A stretch of 64,000 nt of DNA, taken from NCBI GenBank assembly GCA_032718565.1, contig JAVGVS010000041.1, positions 1,555,501 to 1,619,500 on the forward strand, given 5' to 3'. Below are positions 12,876 through 25,095 of this stretch, in pieces. The first letter of the stretch is position 1. Each line of letters begins with the position of its first letter. Below the pieces are notes generated by a model, which had not been told where the DNA came from, ran no database searches, and saw only the letters and a list, made by a program, of their open reading frames with translations. The position numbers were made by a program, and so were the translations under genes. The DNA is from Distichodus sexfasciatus. Taxonomy: Eukaryota > Chordata > Actinopteri > Characiformes > Distichodontidae.

Positions 12876-14513
12876 GATTTGAAAGCAAGTTAAATACTAT
12901 TTGGCCGTCAAAACCTTTATCAATTTTCAGCAAATAAATACATGCAAATATTTAATGTGGCATTATACGAACATTTGCAATTAGTGTAAAATTATGTCAC
13001 AACACGAGCTGTAACATCCCGTTTCCGAAATCCTCCAGAGCAGCGAGGCGCTAGTCACGAGCCACTTAAGGCGCGGCGGAGCGTTCGCTATTGACAGCGG
13101 GAGAGAGATGGGCTGAACGGCGCATCACGGTGGCTGGGGTTAATTGAGATAGTATCGACCCCCTCCGTAATCTCTCCCTCTCACTCGCCGGGCTGCCGGC
13201 CCCCCGCGTACATAAATAAGCGAGCGCGAGAGGAACAATAAACGCATTAGCGCATCGACGGCCGGCCTTTCCGAAAATGGCGGATCCATGGGGAAAGATT
13301 TTTTTGGGGGGTGCAGTAATTAAAAGGTGCTTCTGGTGAGTAATGAGGCTGGCTCTGAACGGGGGGACGTCGATATTACTTCGGCCGGCGAGTCCACTCT
13401 AATCCGTTATGACGGCTTGCTGGGGCCGGGGCCGGGGCCCTCGCTGCTGATAATTACACAGGGAAAGACTGCTGGGCGGCGAGGTGGGAGGCGACGTTAC
13501 CCGCGGTCACAAACAGGCCGGAAACAAGGAAAATTCCAGGTGACGTGAGGGGGTTTATGTTCATCTGTCATTAACGGCCTCTAATCCAGAAGAGTCCCTG
13601 TTCCAGAACCGCATGACTGCAGCACGACACAATTTATCAGTTAATTCTCAAGTCCGGCAGCTAAGAGGAGGGGAATTATGGGATAGCAGGGATTCCCCTG
13701 GGAGAGGAAAGCACTGTTTAGTGAATGAGACCAGGCCTGTCACTAAATGTAATATTGATAAGAGAGTAAGTTTTTCATTACAGAGAAAGTGGTATAATTA
13801 CAGGTGGGTAAGATTCATAGATTTCAAAAAATATTACAAATTAGAATGATTTTTGAAAGTGAAATCTAATTTAACATCCTGAAAAATGAAGGAAAAATGT
13901 TGCCTAGAAAAGAGGCTTTTCATCGCTGACCATGTAAATTTGCAAAACCATAATAGATAATATTTTTATGGAGATTTTTTTTGCGACATTTGCCCTATAA
14001 CTGGCAAAAAATTTGAATTTCTAGAATTCCAAAAATGCCTAAATCAGTGTCATATTGTTACTAATATGGTATTACCGCATTATGACATCATTGTGAGGAT
14101 ACTTGTTAAAGTTTTGAAATATGGGTTTTGAACATTTCAAGCTGTTCTAAAAATGTATTAAAGCTCTATAATAAAAATCATATGTATGTTTAAAATATTT
14201 TCTCCCGAAATATAATGAACTGAGCATTCTTAATCATAGCTCCCATTAATTTAATGCACATACGTTGCATTTGAAATGAATCATTATTAAGTTGTTATGG
14301 TTATGCATTATATAAAAACTTGAGCTTAAGAGGGGGCAAAACAGCTAATCAACTTGAATTTACTGGGCTTCATTTGAGAATAGAAATGACGTGTCAGACT
14401 CTCATCGCTCCTGTTCTTCCACCATGAGAACAAGGCGGCTAAACGGCTCAGTAAAAACGGACAATGTCAACGACAGTGGGATGGAGCGCGTTCGCTAGGT
14501 TGCGCGTCCTCAC

Positions 14514-14736
14514 CTGCTGGCGTCAGGGGCGGGCTTCAGGCGTCCCTGCGCGTTGGCCTCCCACACGCTGTTGGCCAGGTCGTTCCCGATGGCGGACATG
14601 ACCTTGATGAGCTCGAGAGGCCACTCGTCCAGGTCCAGGGAGCGCACGCGAGACAGGTGAGTGCCCAGGTTGCGGTGGATTCCCGAGCACTCGATACAGA
14701 TCAGGGCACCCAGGTTGAGACTGGCCCAGTCAGGGT
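14514..14736 (-). CDS. agap1: agap1 exon 10 of 10: ArfGAP catalytic core
   Basis: A 223-bp exon with acceptor cctcag and donor gtgagg, phase 1 in and phase 2 out. It encodes PDWASLNLGALICIECSGIH then RNLGTHLSRVRSLDLDEWPL, ELIKVMSAIGNDLANSVWEA and NAQGRLKPAPDAS plus two bases of an Arg codon. C-I-E-C completes the zinc finger. The Arg in SGIHRNLG is the catalytic arginine finger that drives GTP hydrolysis on Arf. RVRSLDLDEW and GNDLANSVWE are the usual ArfGAP helices. The next exon should start with acidic and basic residues (EEKERW in family members) and carry the end of ArfGAP and the ankyrin repeats. I could not find it on the minus strand between 1 and 14513. Near-exclusive identity to AGAP1 family members makes this the firmest call in the window. 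Confidence 0.97.
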
Positions 14737-15456
14737 CTGAGGGAGAGAGAGAGAGAGAGAATATGCTCAACATCAATGTTCATGCACTTTAACATATGAA
14801 TTCTTTTGCTCATGTTTATTTTTGAAAGATATACTGAGCAAGAGGTAGGTAGTGCGTGAGTGAGTGAGAGAGTGAGAGAGTGAGAGAGTGAGAAAGATAA
14901 TGAGTGAGAGAGTGAATGTGTGAAAGAGAGACACAGAGAGTATGTTTGCGAGGAAAAGAGAAACTAAAAGAGTGTCCCACTGAGTAAGACAATGTGAGTG
15001 AGTGAGAAATGAGAGAGAAAGAGGGAGGTAGGTAGTGAGTGAGTGAGTGAAAGAGTGAGGAAAAGTGAGAGGGGTAATGAGTGAGGGAGTGAAGGAGGGA
15101 GTGAGGGAGAGAGTGAGGAAGGCAGTGTTGGAGACAGTGACAGATGGAGGAGTGAGGGATGGAGTGAAGAAACTGACAAAGAGTAAGAAAGTGAGTGGGA
15201 GATTGGTTGTGAATAAGTGAAAGAGTGAAAAGGAGTAACAGAGAGAAAGAGAGTGAGTGAGAGAGGGAGGGAGAAAGAGAGAGACTGAGAGTGAGTAAGT
15301 CAGGAAGTGAATGAGTTAGTATAAGACTGAAAGTAAGACACATTGGGCTTTTTTATTTCTAAAATTACTACTTTACTTCTAGAACGATTACTTCTGATAT
15401 TACTACTAATTAACTTGATTGACGATATTATTAACTGACAGACGAGCATCACTCAC
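14737..15456 (-). other. agap1 intron between exons 9 and 10 (720 bp)
   Basis: Donor gtgagt at the 15456 side and acceptor cctcag at the 14737 side, minus strand. Most of it (about 14850-15330) is a GAGT/GAGA-rich purine tract on the plus strand; the acceptor-proximal 24 bp are a CT run on the minus strand. Confidence 0.9.
14850..15330. repeat. GAGTGAGA-rich purine tract
   Basis: Degenerate GAGT/GAGA repeat filling most of the intron between agap1 exons 9 and 10. Confidence 0.92.
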
Positions 15457-15547
15457 TCTGGGCCTCGCAGTCCACACAGCGCGAGTTCCCTCTTATGTTT
15501 CTGACCGACTGCAGTGCGATGGCTTCAGACTGGCTGGTCAGGCGTGA
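15457..15547 (-). CDS. agap1: agap1 exon 9 of 10: start of ArfGAP domain
   Basis: A 91-bp exon with acceptor ccacag and donor gtgagt, phase 0 in and phase 1 out. It encodes SRLTSQSEAIALQSVRNIRG and NSRCVDCEAQ plus the first base of an Asn codon. It holds the first half of the ArfGAP zinc finger, the pair C-V-D-C. The other half (C-I-E-C) is in the next exon; the spacing over the joined exons is C-x2-C-x16-C-x2-C, exactly the ArfGAP signature. The ALQSVRNIRGN helix before the finger is also standard for the family. A short (CA)n array lies just upstream of the acceptor (15559-15582). Confidence 0.96.
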
Positions 15548-16187
15548 CTGTGGAGAGACGCACACACACACACACACACACATACTCAGAATAAAACTTT
15601 CCACAATTATTCTCCACACGTCCCAACCCACACCCCTCCGTTTTTTCCCCCCAGTCTCCAAATATCACCTCAGTCCTCTATAAAAAAAATAAACCCACGT
15701 CTGATATTTGCAGTCTTAAACGCTGTTAGTGGAACGCGGAGTCGAGCCGTACTTTCATAAAGCGTGATTCAAACGCGGGGATGAAAACAAGACGAGGGGG
15801 GCAGTAAATAGAACGGAGGCACTCGGTAAAAGGTATTCGGAAGAGCAATTGGCCGTGGCCTGGGGCGTAAACACAGCGAGCGGGTGGAGATGCGAGGCCG
15901 GGGCTGGGGAACGGGAGAGGAGAGTGGAGCCGTATTAGCTCTAAAGTAATTGCAGTTTGTAATTTGTGCGTGTGTGTGTGCATTAAGGGGCTGGCAGTGG
16001 TGACATTTTTAGCTGCGCTGACTGTGTGTGTGGGGAAATGAACACTGGCGGATGAATGTTTGATCTCTCTTGCTGACTGCAACTAAATTGTAGCAATATT
16101 TACAGCAGAAAAGAAAACTGAATCAGAGCCTTTTCCCCGCTACAGACCGAGAGGAGGCACTGCGGTGGGCAGGTGAGAGTGACGTAC

Positions 16188-16342
16188 CTTCTGCTTGCTG
16201 CTCTCACAGGACTGCAGACTGGCCAGGATTTGGCTTTCGATGGCCTGCACCCAGGCGTCGCGTTCCTCGTACGACGTCGCCTCAAAGTGCCACGTCTGGC
16301 CCGTCAGAGACACGATGATGAACTCAAAGTTCTCCTCTTGCT
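16188..16342 (-). CDS. agap1: agap1 exon 8 of 10: PH domain second half
   Basis: A 155-bp exon with acceptor ctccag and donor gtacgt, phase 1 in and phase 0 out. It encodes EQEENFEFIIVSLTGQTWHF then EATSYEERDAWVQAIESQIL and ASLQSCESSKQK. This is the C-terminal half of the PH domain: strands FEFIIVS and TWHFEA, then the closing alpha helix YEERDAWVQAIESQILASLQ with the near-invariant PH Trp (in DAW). The intron side of the acceptor is a long (CT)n microsatellite (16345-16383 on the plus strand as GA). A 13.9-kb intron separates it from exon 7, while only 640 bp separate it from exon 9. Confidence 0.96.
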
Positions 16343-16343
16343 C

Positions 16344-16349
16344 TGGAGG

Positions 16350-16388
<39 letters not shown>

Positions 16389-16392
16389 GGAG
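16344..16392. repeat. (GA)n microsatellite at exon 8 acceptor
   Basis: On the transcribed minus strand this is a (CT)n run directly next to the CAG acceptor of the exon ending at 16342, so it acts as the polypyrimidine tract. Confidence 0.95.
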
Positions 16393-18354
16393 GAGACAGT
16401 CATCAGTCACGAGAGTAATGATCCTTTAGAAAAGGAGAAAAACTAAATATTCCAACAGTTGAACATACAAGACAAAAATTCAGAAAATCTGGTAAAGGAT
16501 ATCAGGAAATGAATGGACGATTGCAGAAAGCAGGGAGTTGATCATCATCATTATACTTTTAAAAGGTTCTAAATATAAATACTGTAAGCGGCAACTAGCG
16601 GAGTCCAAGCAAAAGTCGCAAAAACCAGCACAAAAGCAGCTGAGGCAGTAAGTTTTGCGGCAATTTTCAGTCTATGACGAGATGCACACACTTCTTATTT
16701 CTACTATAAATTTCTAAGATTTACGGTTCAAGCTGCACACTCCGTTTTGTAGTAAAAAAAAAAAAAAAAGTAATAATGATAAAGAAAAAATGGAACAATT
16801 ACAAAAGTGCCCCATAGCACTTCATGCTTGGACCCCAAATCACTTATGTGAAACGTTATCTGAGGCATGTGTTAGACAGCGCATGACCTTTTTGGAGCTT
16901 CCATGCCAGAAAAAGTCTAAAACTCACGACACATAGACAGACATGTAAGATTCATTTTTATATTTGCTGAAACATGTTCAGCTGTAACCCAGATTGACCT
17001 AAAAGTGAGCAATTTAAGTGAAGACTTCCATAAAAAAATGACCTTTTGCAGCTCAGGGCTGGATTTTAGGCCTTGCGAGCACCTGTTGGCCCGGAAAGAC
17101 TTCCTGACCTTCAGGACTGCCCCAGAGCCTGTGATCAGAAAATGCTACTAATTAAAGCGCAGCCTCGAGGCTCCCAAATCAGCCGCTTGTCCTCGGCGAA
17201 CAACTCCCTCGGCAAGGTGACATATGGATCTACTAACCCGGGCCCTGTTTAGGTTAATGGGCCAATCGCAAGTCAATGAGACAGGAAAACGTGTGTGTGC
17301 GGTGGTAAAAAGTCAGGTCGGGTCTTTGAGCTGGGAGGGACATGGGGAGCTTATTTAGATGTGTAGAGGGTCACATTTGGAACGCGTTAGGAACAAAAGG
17401 CCATTGAGCGGCGTTGGGGGGGGTTGTGGTTTTGGCAGGGTCGCGCAGATGGCCGAGAGAAGGAATGTGCACTGATGAGACTGCACCGTGCATCACGTTC
17501 AAAGAGAAACCTCCCCCCGCCCCAACCCACACCCCCGCCAGAAAGGCGATCTCCAGCGCGCAGGAGAGATCACACACTTCACACACTCTGTTTATCATTT
17601 ACTCTGGAGGGGGCAATTACATAATGAAGAGGCAATCAGGGCATCACTATCCCTGCAAAACACACGCACACACACAGATGCAGGCACACATGGCATCTAA
17701 ACAACACACAGCATTTACACGCCAGCAACAGTGCGTTAATTGCCTTTTGAGGACTTCCTTAATGATCTCAAATCTGGACCAAATCTCAAATTCCTCATAA
17801 ATAGAAAGGTTTTTGACTTAAGATTAAAACCGATTAAGATTATACTGCTACCACCATAAAAGGTACCGTCACAGCATTTATCCAGCCATTTTGGCAAACA
17901 CAGAATCCTTCTTCTGTTCTATTCAGGATGAGTTCCAGACTATTTTATAGCCAGGAGGGAACTGCTTGAGCTCTGCTGGCTGAGAATCCTCTTTTGGCTG
18001 AGCCACTTCTGCTCTCTTGGTCAATCATCACGCTAATTAGAATCCGATTATACAAGTCTGGAGGAAGTTCCCACTGAGGTTGCAATGGTCACTAAAAAAC
18101 CTGAGAACAGCCTCACGTGTAAACACACGTTCTCTTAAAGACGGCACAGGTCAGACGCACACCTTAAAATGCTGGTGCATCACCTAGCCTCAGTCATCAA
18201 CAAGGACTGACATTCACCCATGTTCTTATTTAAGATCTGCTCCTTTTTTACGTACAGCTGAAGAACACAAACAGGTTTTACTGCGTGCATTATATAATAA
18301 AAGCAGGCAAAATGTTAGATTACTGGGTTATCTGCAAATGTATCTACTGTTGTA

Positions 18355-18358
18355 TAAT

Positions 18359-18397
<39 letters not shown>
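18355..18397. repeat. (ATC)n microsatellite
   Basis: About 13 uninterrupted ATC units. Confidence 0.97.
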
Positions 18398-18398
<1 letters not shown>

Positions 18399-20040
18399 GC
18401 CAACTGCAAGCTGCAAAAACGTTCCTCAAAATTTGACATTTTTCAAATGTGAATGATCTGCTCTACTAAAAACATCAGCAACTTTGTATTTGTCCAACAA
18501 TGCCAAGCTGTTTGCGATGCTTTGCTGCAATGCCCACGGGAAAGAAGAGAGCTGAGGCCCTTTGATCAGCGTCCTGCTCTGGATCAAAGGGCCAATTAGC
18601 CACCGGCTAATCTGTGGCCATTTGAACAAAACTGCACCTTTACTGCTGGCAATAAGGTATAGTTTAACAGAGGGTAATGTGATAACACGCTGCACACCAA
18701 CAACAAGGCCTCATTCACTCTCAGCCAATTTGGTACAAAATATCCCTTTACCGCGACCCAAGGCTCAAACGCAACTCAGGCTGGAACTACCTACAGGATG
18801 CGGGGGGGGGTCTTGAGCGTTCCTCGAGGTTTTGGGGTCGACGGACCGTCCCATTGTGGATCGAGTCCCCATACCCCCTCCTCCTTCAAAGAGACAGGGC
18901 CTCTGGGGTCAACAGCGACGTCCCTGATGGTCCTAATTAAACGGTGCTGCTTTTTTGGAGGGGGGGGAAAAACAGGGTGGGCATATGACAATTAGGGAAA
19001 CCAACAATCCAGAAAGCAGAGATGCCGAGGCATAATTTTAATCTTGCCCCCTCTCCCCTGAGCGTGGGGAACATGTGATTAATAAAACTGAAAACCAAAC
19101 TGAAAAGGCAGTAGTGTGCCACTCTTCCCCTCTTTGACAGGGCCCCCGTGAAATCAGGCAACTGTCACTCATCACCGCTGTGCTACTCGTGGGTGAAATG
19201 ACACAACAGAGGCCAGATTATATTAGATTAAAGTTAATCTGTACATTTTTAAGTAATCAGACTTTTAATCCTAATTTTTACCTCAGTCACCAAAGAGAGC
19301 GAGTGTTGGAGAAATTTTGTGGGTAGTCACAATTCATATTTACACACACACACACAGACACACACACACACACACAAAGCTATTGCACTCACAACACAGC
19401 ACTTCTCTGCAGGGCAGCATTCAGGCATACTCCAGCAAGCGGGCAATTTGTGACCTCTGACACAGACAACCTTTTCCGCTTCGTACCGTACACAAAGCGC
19501 CACCGAGCTGATTGTGACGAGTAGGTGGGGGACGGTGCTGAGAGTTTGGGGTGGTGGGTGGTTGGGGTCCGGGGGTACACGCAACGGAAACACAAATTAA
19601 CCGAGCGAAATGTCAAAGCACACAGTATTGCTTTGTGACACAGGTCATTAATTCCCATATTATTCGCAGCCTTTTACAGCATTAATAACCTGGAAAATAT
19701 TACATGAGTTGCTTCGCTTCCGAGAAGGAAATATGTATTCATATTGAACAAGTAAATAAAAGTGGTGTGGGCTTGGGTGGGGTGTGGAAGAGGGGAACAA
19801 GGGAACGAGGCAACAACGGAGAAGAGGGTGTGTGGCCTTGGATAGAACCTCTGTATTTTCTACTTTTATCATTTCAGGCCAAACTGGCTTTTATCAGCCA
19901 CATATACACACACGTAAGTCATACACACACACACACCTGAGAGAAATCACATGCTAGTTTTTAAGTGTGTGAGGCTGAAGTGAAAAAATGAACTCTTCAG
20001 TGAGGGGCATTAATCAACAAAATTCACTCTGATACAATAC

Positions 20041-20446
20041 TAGGGCTGGGTTAAAAAATTTGATTCAGCGATCAATATCGATTCTCGTTCGAAAAATACA
20101 ATATCGATTCAAAAATTCGCGGATCGATCTTTTCCTGCGGCTATGCACTACTTCTCGCGACCGCGCAAGGAGAGCTATAAAAACGTGAGAGCGGCGAAAC
20201 CGAAACCAAATAGAGCCATGGCTGAAGCTGCACCGCTCAAATCACCGTCTGGCCCAAAGGCCGATGTTTGGCTACACTTCGGTTTTAAAACAAGTTATTT
20301 TATAACCAAGCAAAACTAGTGTTGACGCAAAGAAATCTCTAAATAAATCGATATCGAATCGAATCGAATCGAGAATTGAATCGGATCATGACCTTGTGAA
20401 TCGGAATCGAATCGATTCAGGAAATCAGCAACGATACCCAGCCCTA
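20041..20446 (+). mobile_element. non-autonomous hAT element with exact 8-bp target duplication
   Basis: Termini TAGGGCTGGGT and ACCCAGCCCTA are inverted repeats, and the element is flanked on both sides by TACAATAC (20033-20040 and 20447-20454), the 8-bp duplication typical of hAT. It is 406 bp long, rich in ATCGAT motifs, and holds a short remnant of transposase coding sequence (next entry). It is inserted in an older hAT-like remnant: ...GATACAATAC and TGTATCAATGCGATTC join across it. Confidence 0.93.
20218..20319 (+). pseudogene. hAT transposase N-terminus remnant (BED-finger start)
   Basis: An ATG in the hAT element at 20041 opens a 33-codon frame beginning MAEAAPLKSPSGPKADVWLH and continuing FGFKT. 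The segment DVWLHFGFK is the usual opening of a BED zinc finger in hAT transposases (aromatic W and F before the Cys pair). The Cys and His ligands are deleted and the frame stops at TAG. A CTATAAAAA box lies about 45 bp upstream, so promoter and start were kept while the rest of the gene was lost. Confidence 0.7.
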
Positions 20447-20454
20447 TACAATAC

Positions 20455-20830
20455 TGTATCAATGCGATTCAACGGACAACAATTTGACGTCTGCCGATAT
20501 CGATATTTGAAGTCTGCTCTGATACGATTTGGATTTGGTTCAATTCAAACAATCGATATGAGGCGATATCTTAAACTTAATTAGCACAATCAATTGTTCA
20601 TATCAAATCACAAAAAGCAACAAAATTTTATTTGACATTTTTATTAACACGGTTGCCAAGTAGCACAGTGGTGTTATAGCTGTGTGCTTGGTGAGAGACA
20701 TGTATGTGTATATATATTTATATGTGTGTGTGATATATATCGATGAATCAGCGTAGATTACCCCCCTGTGCGTAAAGACTCTTCACGATGCATAAAGGGA
20801 TAAACAGGCAGATTTGAGGGTTTACAAACG
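20455..20830. mobile_element. hAT-like remnant interrupted by the 20041 element
   Basis: Contains ATTCAACGGACAACAATTTG and GCCGATATCGATA, shared with the elements at 7197 and 45735. The left part lies upstream of 20033. Edges are uncertain. Confidence 0.5.
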
Positions 20831-22194
20831 TGGGGGCACTGTCACGGCACAGCACAGCACATGGGCACAGAGAGAAGAAAGGGAGCTACGTTCCCCGTCT
20901 GGGTGAAGGAGGGTGGGTTACTCGGCCCACCCTCGTCGCTCTCTCACTCTCTCTCTCTGTCTGGATTTAGTTACCTTCAGCGTTGGAGCTGCTGGAGTAA
21001 ATGTTGCGCAGACTACCAACGCGATTTAGTTTCCATGCTCTACGCTTGGCTGCGTCCAAAAAGGGAGAGAAAGAAAAAGAAGGAAAGAAAGAATGCATCC
21101 AAAAGATAAGAAACAAATCACAAAATAAACACAAATCCAGTTTCTCGTTTGGTGGAATCTGTAAAGGCTATGGTAGATTCGGCTCCATCCAGAGGCGACC
21201 TGGTTTAATTATTCCGCTAATAACCGGCTCGCTGGGACAAATTGGGTTTTGATTTATTCGCGTTTGACTTTCGGTCCCTGAATGGTGATGAGACTTGCAT
21301 AATAAAGGAAGAATTTGGAGCTCAACATCAGCGTTTGGCAGTCGCATTATCAGACACACTGGACGCTGCATCAAATATAACAGATGAGGAAAACTCTCCT
21401 GCAAACCGAAAAACACTGCTAAAAGACAAAGAGACGTTAAAAGTGGACTTGAAGTGGACAGTGGAGGTAGGAAAGCCGCTTCAACTGCGGCTGATCCCAT
21501 TCCACCATGGCGTGTCCCCGCGCTCCTTAAATAACGCTGGAGACCGACGCAGAGCGCGACTGCCTTGCCTCCGAGCTCGCGCTCTCGCCCTTCTCTCTCC
21601 CCTCGGGCTAGCGGGGACATTTGTCACACAACGGCAGCCGTGGAAAAAATAAACCTGTCGGAACGAGGGCCAAAGGAAAAGTGGCAAATTAAACTTGTGT
21701 ACCTCGCTAAGAGCGCAGAGCCGTTTTTTGAGCGACGGACCCTCGGCTGTGTTAGAGCAAAATGGGGCGTTTTTGTCGTCCTGTATTCGGAGGAAAGTTT
21801 CACCCGTTAATGGCATTTCATTAGGTTCTCACTGTAGAAGCTTCAATTGGTTAAAAGGAGCACAGGTAAATTCCTCAACTGGGGACGGCGCGGCAGGTGA
21901 AAAGTAATGAAATACAAAGTGAAATGAAATCAAATGTGCATGTTTTAGTGTTCTCTATCAGGGAGCTGGTTCAGACATTTTTGTGCAGTCATTTTAAGTA
22001 AAATATGTAAGTATGTAAGCAATATGACCAGAATCTCATATCCCGATATCCATATATATCACTACATTGATATTATAGTACATTGTCTGTAAATTCTTTT
22101 GCAAAGCAAAATGTTGTGTTCAACTCTGCCTACACGTTCCCTCGAAACACTCTACATGCTCATATGGAACACCAAAGATGCCACAATTCACACA

Positions 22195-22755
22195 CAGTAC
22201 TATGCAAAAGTTTTAGGCAGGTGTGAAAAAATGCTGTAAACAAAGAATGCTTTCAGAAATATAAATAATGATTGTTTATTTTTATCAATTTACAAAATGC
22301 AAAGTGAGCGAACAAAAGAAAAATCTAAATCAAATCAATATTTGGTGTTACTACCTTTTGCCTTCAAACCAGCATCAATTCTTATAGGTACACTTGCACA
22401 AAGTCAGGGATTTTGTAGGATTATAGTCATTATATTATTTTGTAGGATTATAGTCATTATATTATTTTGTAGGATTATAGGATTATAGATCTGTGGAGAG
22501 TTCTCCAAGATGTCTGGAACAACCTACCAGCCGAGTTCCTTCAAAAACTGTGTGCAAGTGTACCTAGAAGAACTGATGCTGTTTTGAAGGCAAAGGGTGG
22601 TCACACCAAATATTGATTTGATTTAGATTTCTCTTTTGTTCATTCACTGCATTTTGTTGATTGATGAAAATAAATGATTAACACTTCCATTTTGGAAAGC
22701 ATTCTTTGTTTACAGCATTTTTTCACACCTGCCTAAAACTTTTGCACAGTACTGT
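22195..22755. mobile_element. palindromic Tc1/mariner-derived foldback element
   Basis: Starts ACAGTACTATGCAAAAG and ends CTTTTGCACAGTACTGT, with GTTTTAGGCAGGTGTGAAAA near both ends in inverted orientation. The two halves are inverted copies of the 3' end of a Tc1-like transposon meeting near 22430-22480, where ATTATAGTCATTATATTATT is tandemly repeated. 561 bp long. Sister copies are at 48311 and 60805. Confidence 0.9.
22488..22616 (+). pseudogene. Tc1-like transposase C-terminus remnant
   Basis: An open frame of 42 codons and a TGA in the right arm of the foldback at 22195. It begins DLWRVLQDVWNNLPAEFLQK and ends GGHTKY, which is the usual C-terminal end of Tc1-like transposases in fishes. 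No DNA-binding or DDE catalytic part is present, so it is inert. The left arm holds a second, inverted and more decayed copy. Confidence 0.85.
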
Positions 22756-23495
22756 CTATATTTACACAATTGACAGTAAAACACCTTTTTTTTACACCCT
22801 TTTATTATTTTCTTTTTTTGCACCGCTCTAATATACTGGTGCTTTTTGCGCTGTTAAAAACACTGCATTTTGTGGCGCTCGTGACTTGTGGTCAAACAAT
22901 TAATGTAGTAAGGTGCCTTTAAGGCCAACTGTGGCACCTTTGGCGTTCCATAGATCTGAGTGAGAGCTGAGCGCACAGACACGAGATCATTCTTGCGAAC
23001 ATTCCATTGCAATAGAGTTTAAATGTTTTGAAAAATGAAAGAAAGGAATAATTTTCTTAAAAGATGATTTCAGTAGTGAAACGGGACTCCACGTCACGGA
23101 CCACCTGCAACGCTGCCACGGTCCACTAGGGGGCACTGGAGCGCCGGTTGAAAAGCTCTATTATAATCGATTACGATCTACCACTGCATCAATATAGAAT
23201 TATCAGCGTCTGCATTGCGATGCATCAATTGTGAGATTAATTTTAACGTCTCTATTTATTATGGTGAAAAGGTCGTCTTTTAACCGTGTCCATCGTGAAA
23301 TGCCGTTATAATGCAGAATTGAGCGACTTAAAGGTACAAATAGGAAGAAGATAAAAACGGGGAAACGTGTGGGGCTCAAAATACTGGAAGAGGAGAAGGG
23401 AAAATATTCTTATCTACAAAACGGGAGCCCTGCTGGAAAAAAGTTTGGAACCCACTGGCTTTGGAGATGTGAGGATGTGTTTTAGCTGTGTGTTA

Positions 23496-23535
<40 letters not shown>
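23496..23535. repeat. (GA)n microsatellite
   Basis: About 17 GA units. Confidence 0.95.
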
Positions 23536-23538
<3 letters not shown>

Positions 23539-24805
23539 GCCATGCCGTGTTCCCGCGAGACCTTCTGCACGGCTTTAATTAAACGAAGGAGACACGTGTC
23601 CCTCTCTCTTCTCCATTGAGGAAAGCGGCTGCCCATAAGGTTCCCCGTGGTCCTGAACCCACTTTCAAGCTCATCTCTGTCGTCAGGGGTTTCGCTCGTC
23701 CTCGCTTCTTTCCTTCTTCTGGACCGCGTTTCCTTTTTTCTCCGCTTCCCCATATCCCCCCGAGCCCAAAGGAACGCTGCCCCGGATACCGTTTCAAAAG
23801 TGGTAATTACTTAACGAGGGCCACTTAGAGCCGATGATGAACTGTGATCGGCCGAGCGGGCCGGAGGGGGGTGGGATACAGATGCGTGCAGGTGGGTGGT
23901 AGTGGTAGGGTTTGGAAGCGCACGGCATGCTGGGTTTGATTGACTTGCACGGGGTCGGATGGTCTGATGAAAGAGGTAGGTGTGTGTGTGTGTGTGAGGG
24001 GGGCTCTTTGTTGGAAGAAGAGGTGAGCAGGTGAGCTGAAATACGAAGCGCTCGCCGGGGGAAACAGCTGGGAACAGGAGCCGTGAGCGATCAGAGAGAG
24101 GACCGTGAGGAATGTGAGGGTAAAAGGAGTGAGAAAAATGTGTTGTATGAAGCACAAAATGTAATATTATTGACATTTTTGAGATTTTATATAGCAGAAA
24201 AACTGTGTATTGTGTTAAAAATACATCTAACATAAAATGTAATTAACATTGAGAAAAATCTTTTGTATACGGAACAAGATGAAATAAACACAAATAAAAC
24301 TTGTTTATATGATACAAAATGTAATAAACACAAAATGGGATTAAAAAATATCAATTCCAAAAAATCACTAAACATTTTTAAGAAGAGATTTGTTTCCTGA
24401 CTTTCACCAATGGTTTTATACTTAAGGTTCGTTTCTAGGTAAGAACGGGACGTACAATGGGATCAAAAATATATCTGAATATCTAAGAATTCTGTCGTAT
24501 TATCTCTGACTCTGACTGGTCAGTTTGATGACGCTTGAACTTCATCCCACATGGATGAGGAGCAGGACACGATTATCTGAAAACATTTAATGAATTTTTC
24601 ATGATGCTATGTTTTTTTTGAACCATTTCGAGAGTTGTTTTGCTGATTTGGACTCTGTGGGTCTGACCTAACAACGACTAAACCACAAAACCACAATTAA
24701 AATACTCAATTATGTCTATTCCATGCTGCGAAGATGAAGTGCACGACACCTGCCGTTTCACGTGCGTTTGAAAACGGATTTAAGTCAGCACTTTAGCACT
24801 GAAAT

Positions 24806-25095
24806 TCATTATTCGAAAACCACTTAATCCCTACCGGGGTCGCCAGGACCGGAGCCTGTCCTGAAACTACAGACGCGAGGCGGGAGCCAACACAGCGCAG
24901 GGCACACACACTCACATTCACAACTCATGGGGCAAATTTAGAGTGGCCAATTAACCTATACAGCATGTTTTTAGATTATGGGAGGAATCTGGAGCACCCG
25001 GAGAAAACCCACAAGAACATGGGGGGGGGCATCCAAACTCACAGAAAGGCCCTACACCCGAACCCAGGACCTTCTGGCTGTGCGGTGAACCACGG
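24806..25095 (+). mobile_element. teleost dispersed repeat (GGGAGGAA..GAGCACCCGGAGAAAACCCAC type)
   Basis: Contains GGGGTCGCCAGGACCGGAGC, TTTAGAGTGGCCAATTAACC, AGCACCCGGAGAAAACCCAC and GAACCCAGGACCTTCTGGCT. I recognise this order of motifs from a very abundant fish interspersed repeat; I cannot name the family with confidence. A shorter piece with the same GGGTCGCGGGGGAACCGGAG start is at 53307. Confidence 0.7.

Larger units (their letters stand above)
1..14513. other. intron downstream of agap1 exon 10 (3' end outside window)
   Basis: No coding exon was recognised in this 14.5-kb stretch on either strand. It contains simple repeats, purine tracts, one SINE and one SINE remnant, one hAT remnant and several AT-rich unique stretches (for example 11450-12530 and 13850-14400) in which I see nothing annotatable. 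The short ORFs here are low-complexity or shadow frames. Confidence 0.8.

Noticed and set aside
16750..16770. A-run as a retroposed mRNA tail
   Set aside because: A short A run without an upstream coding or SINE sequence that I recognise.
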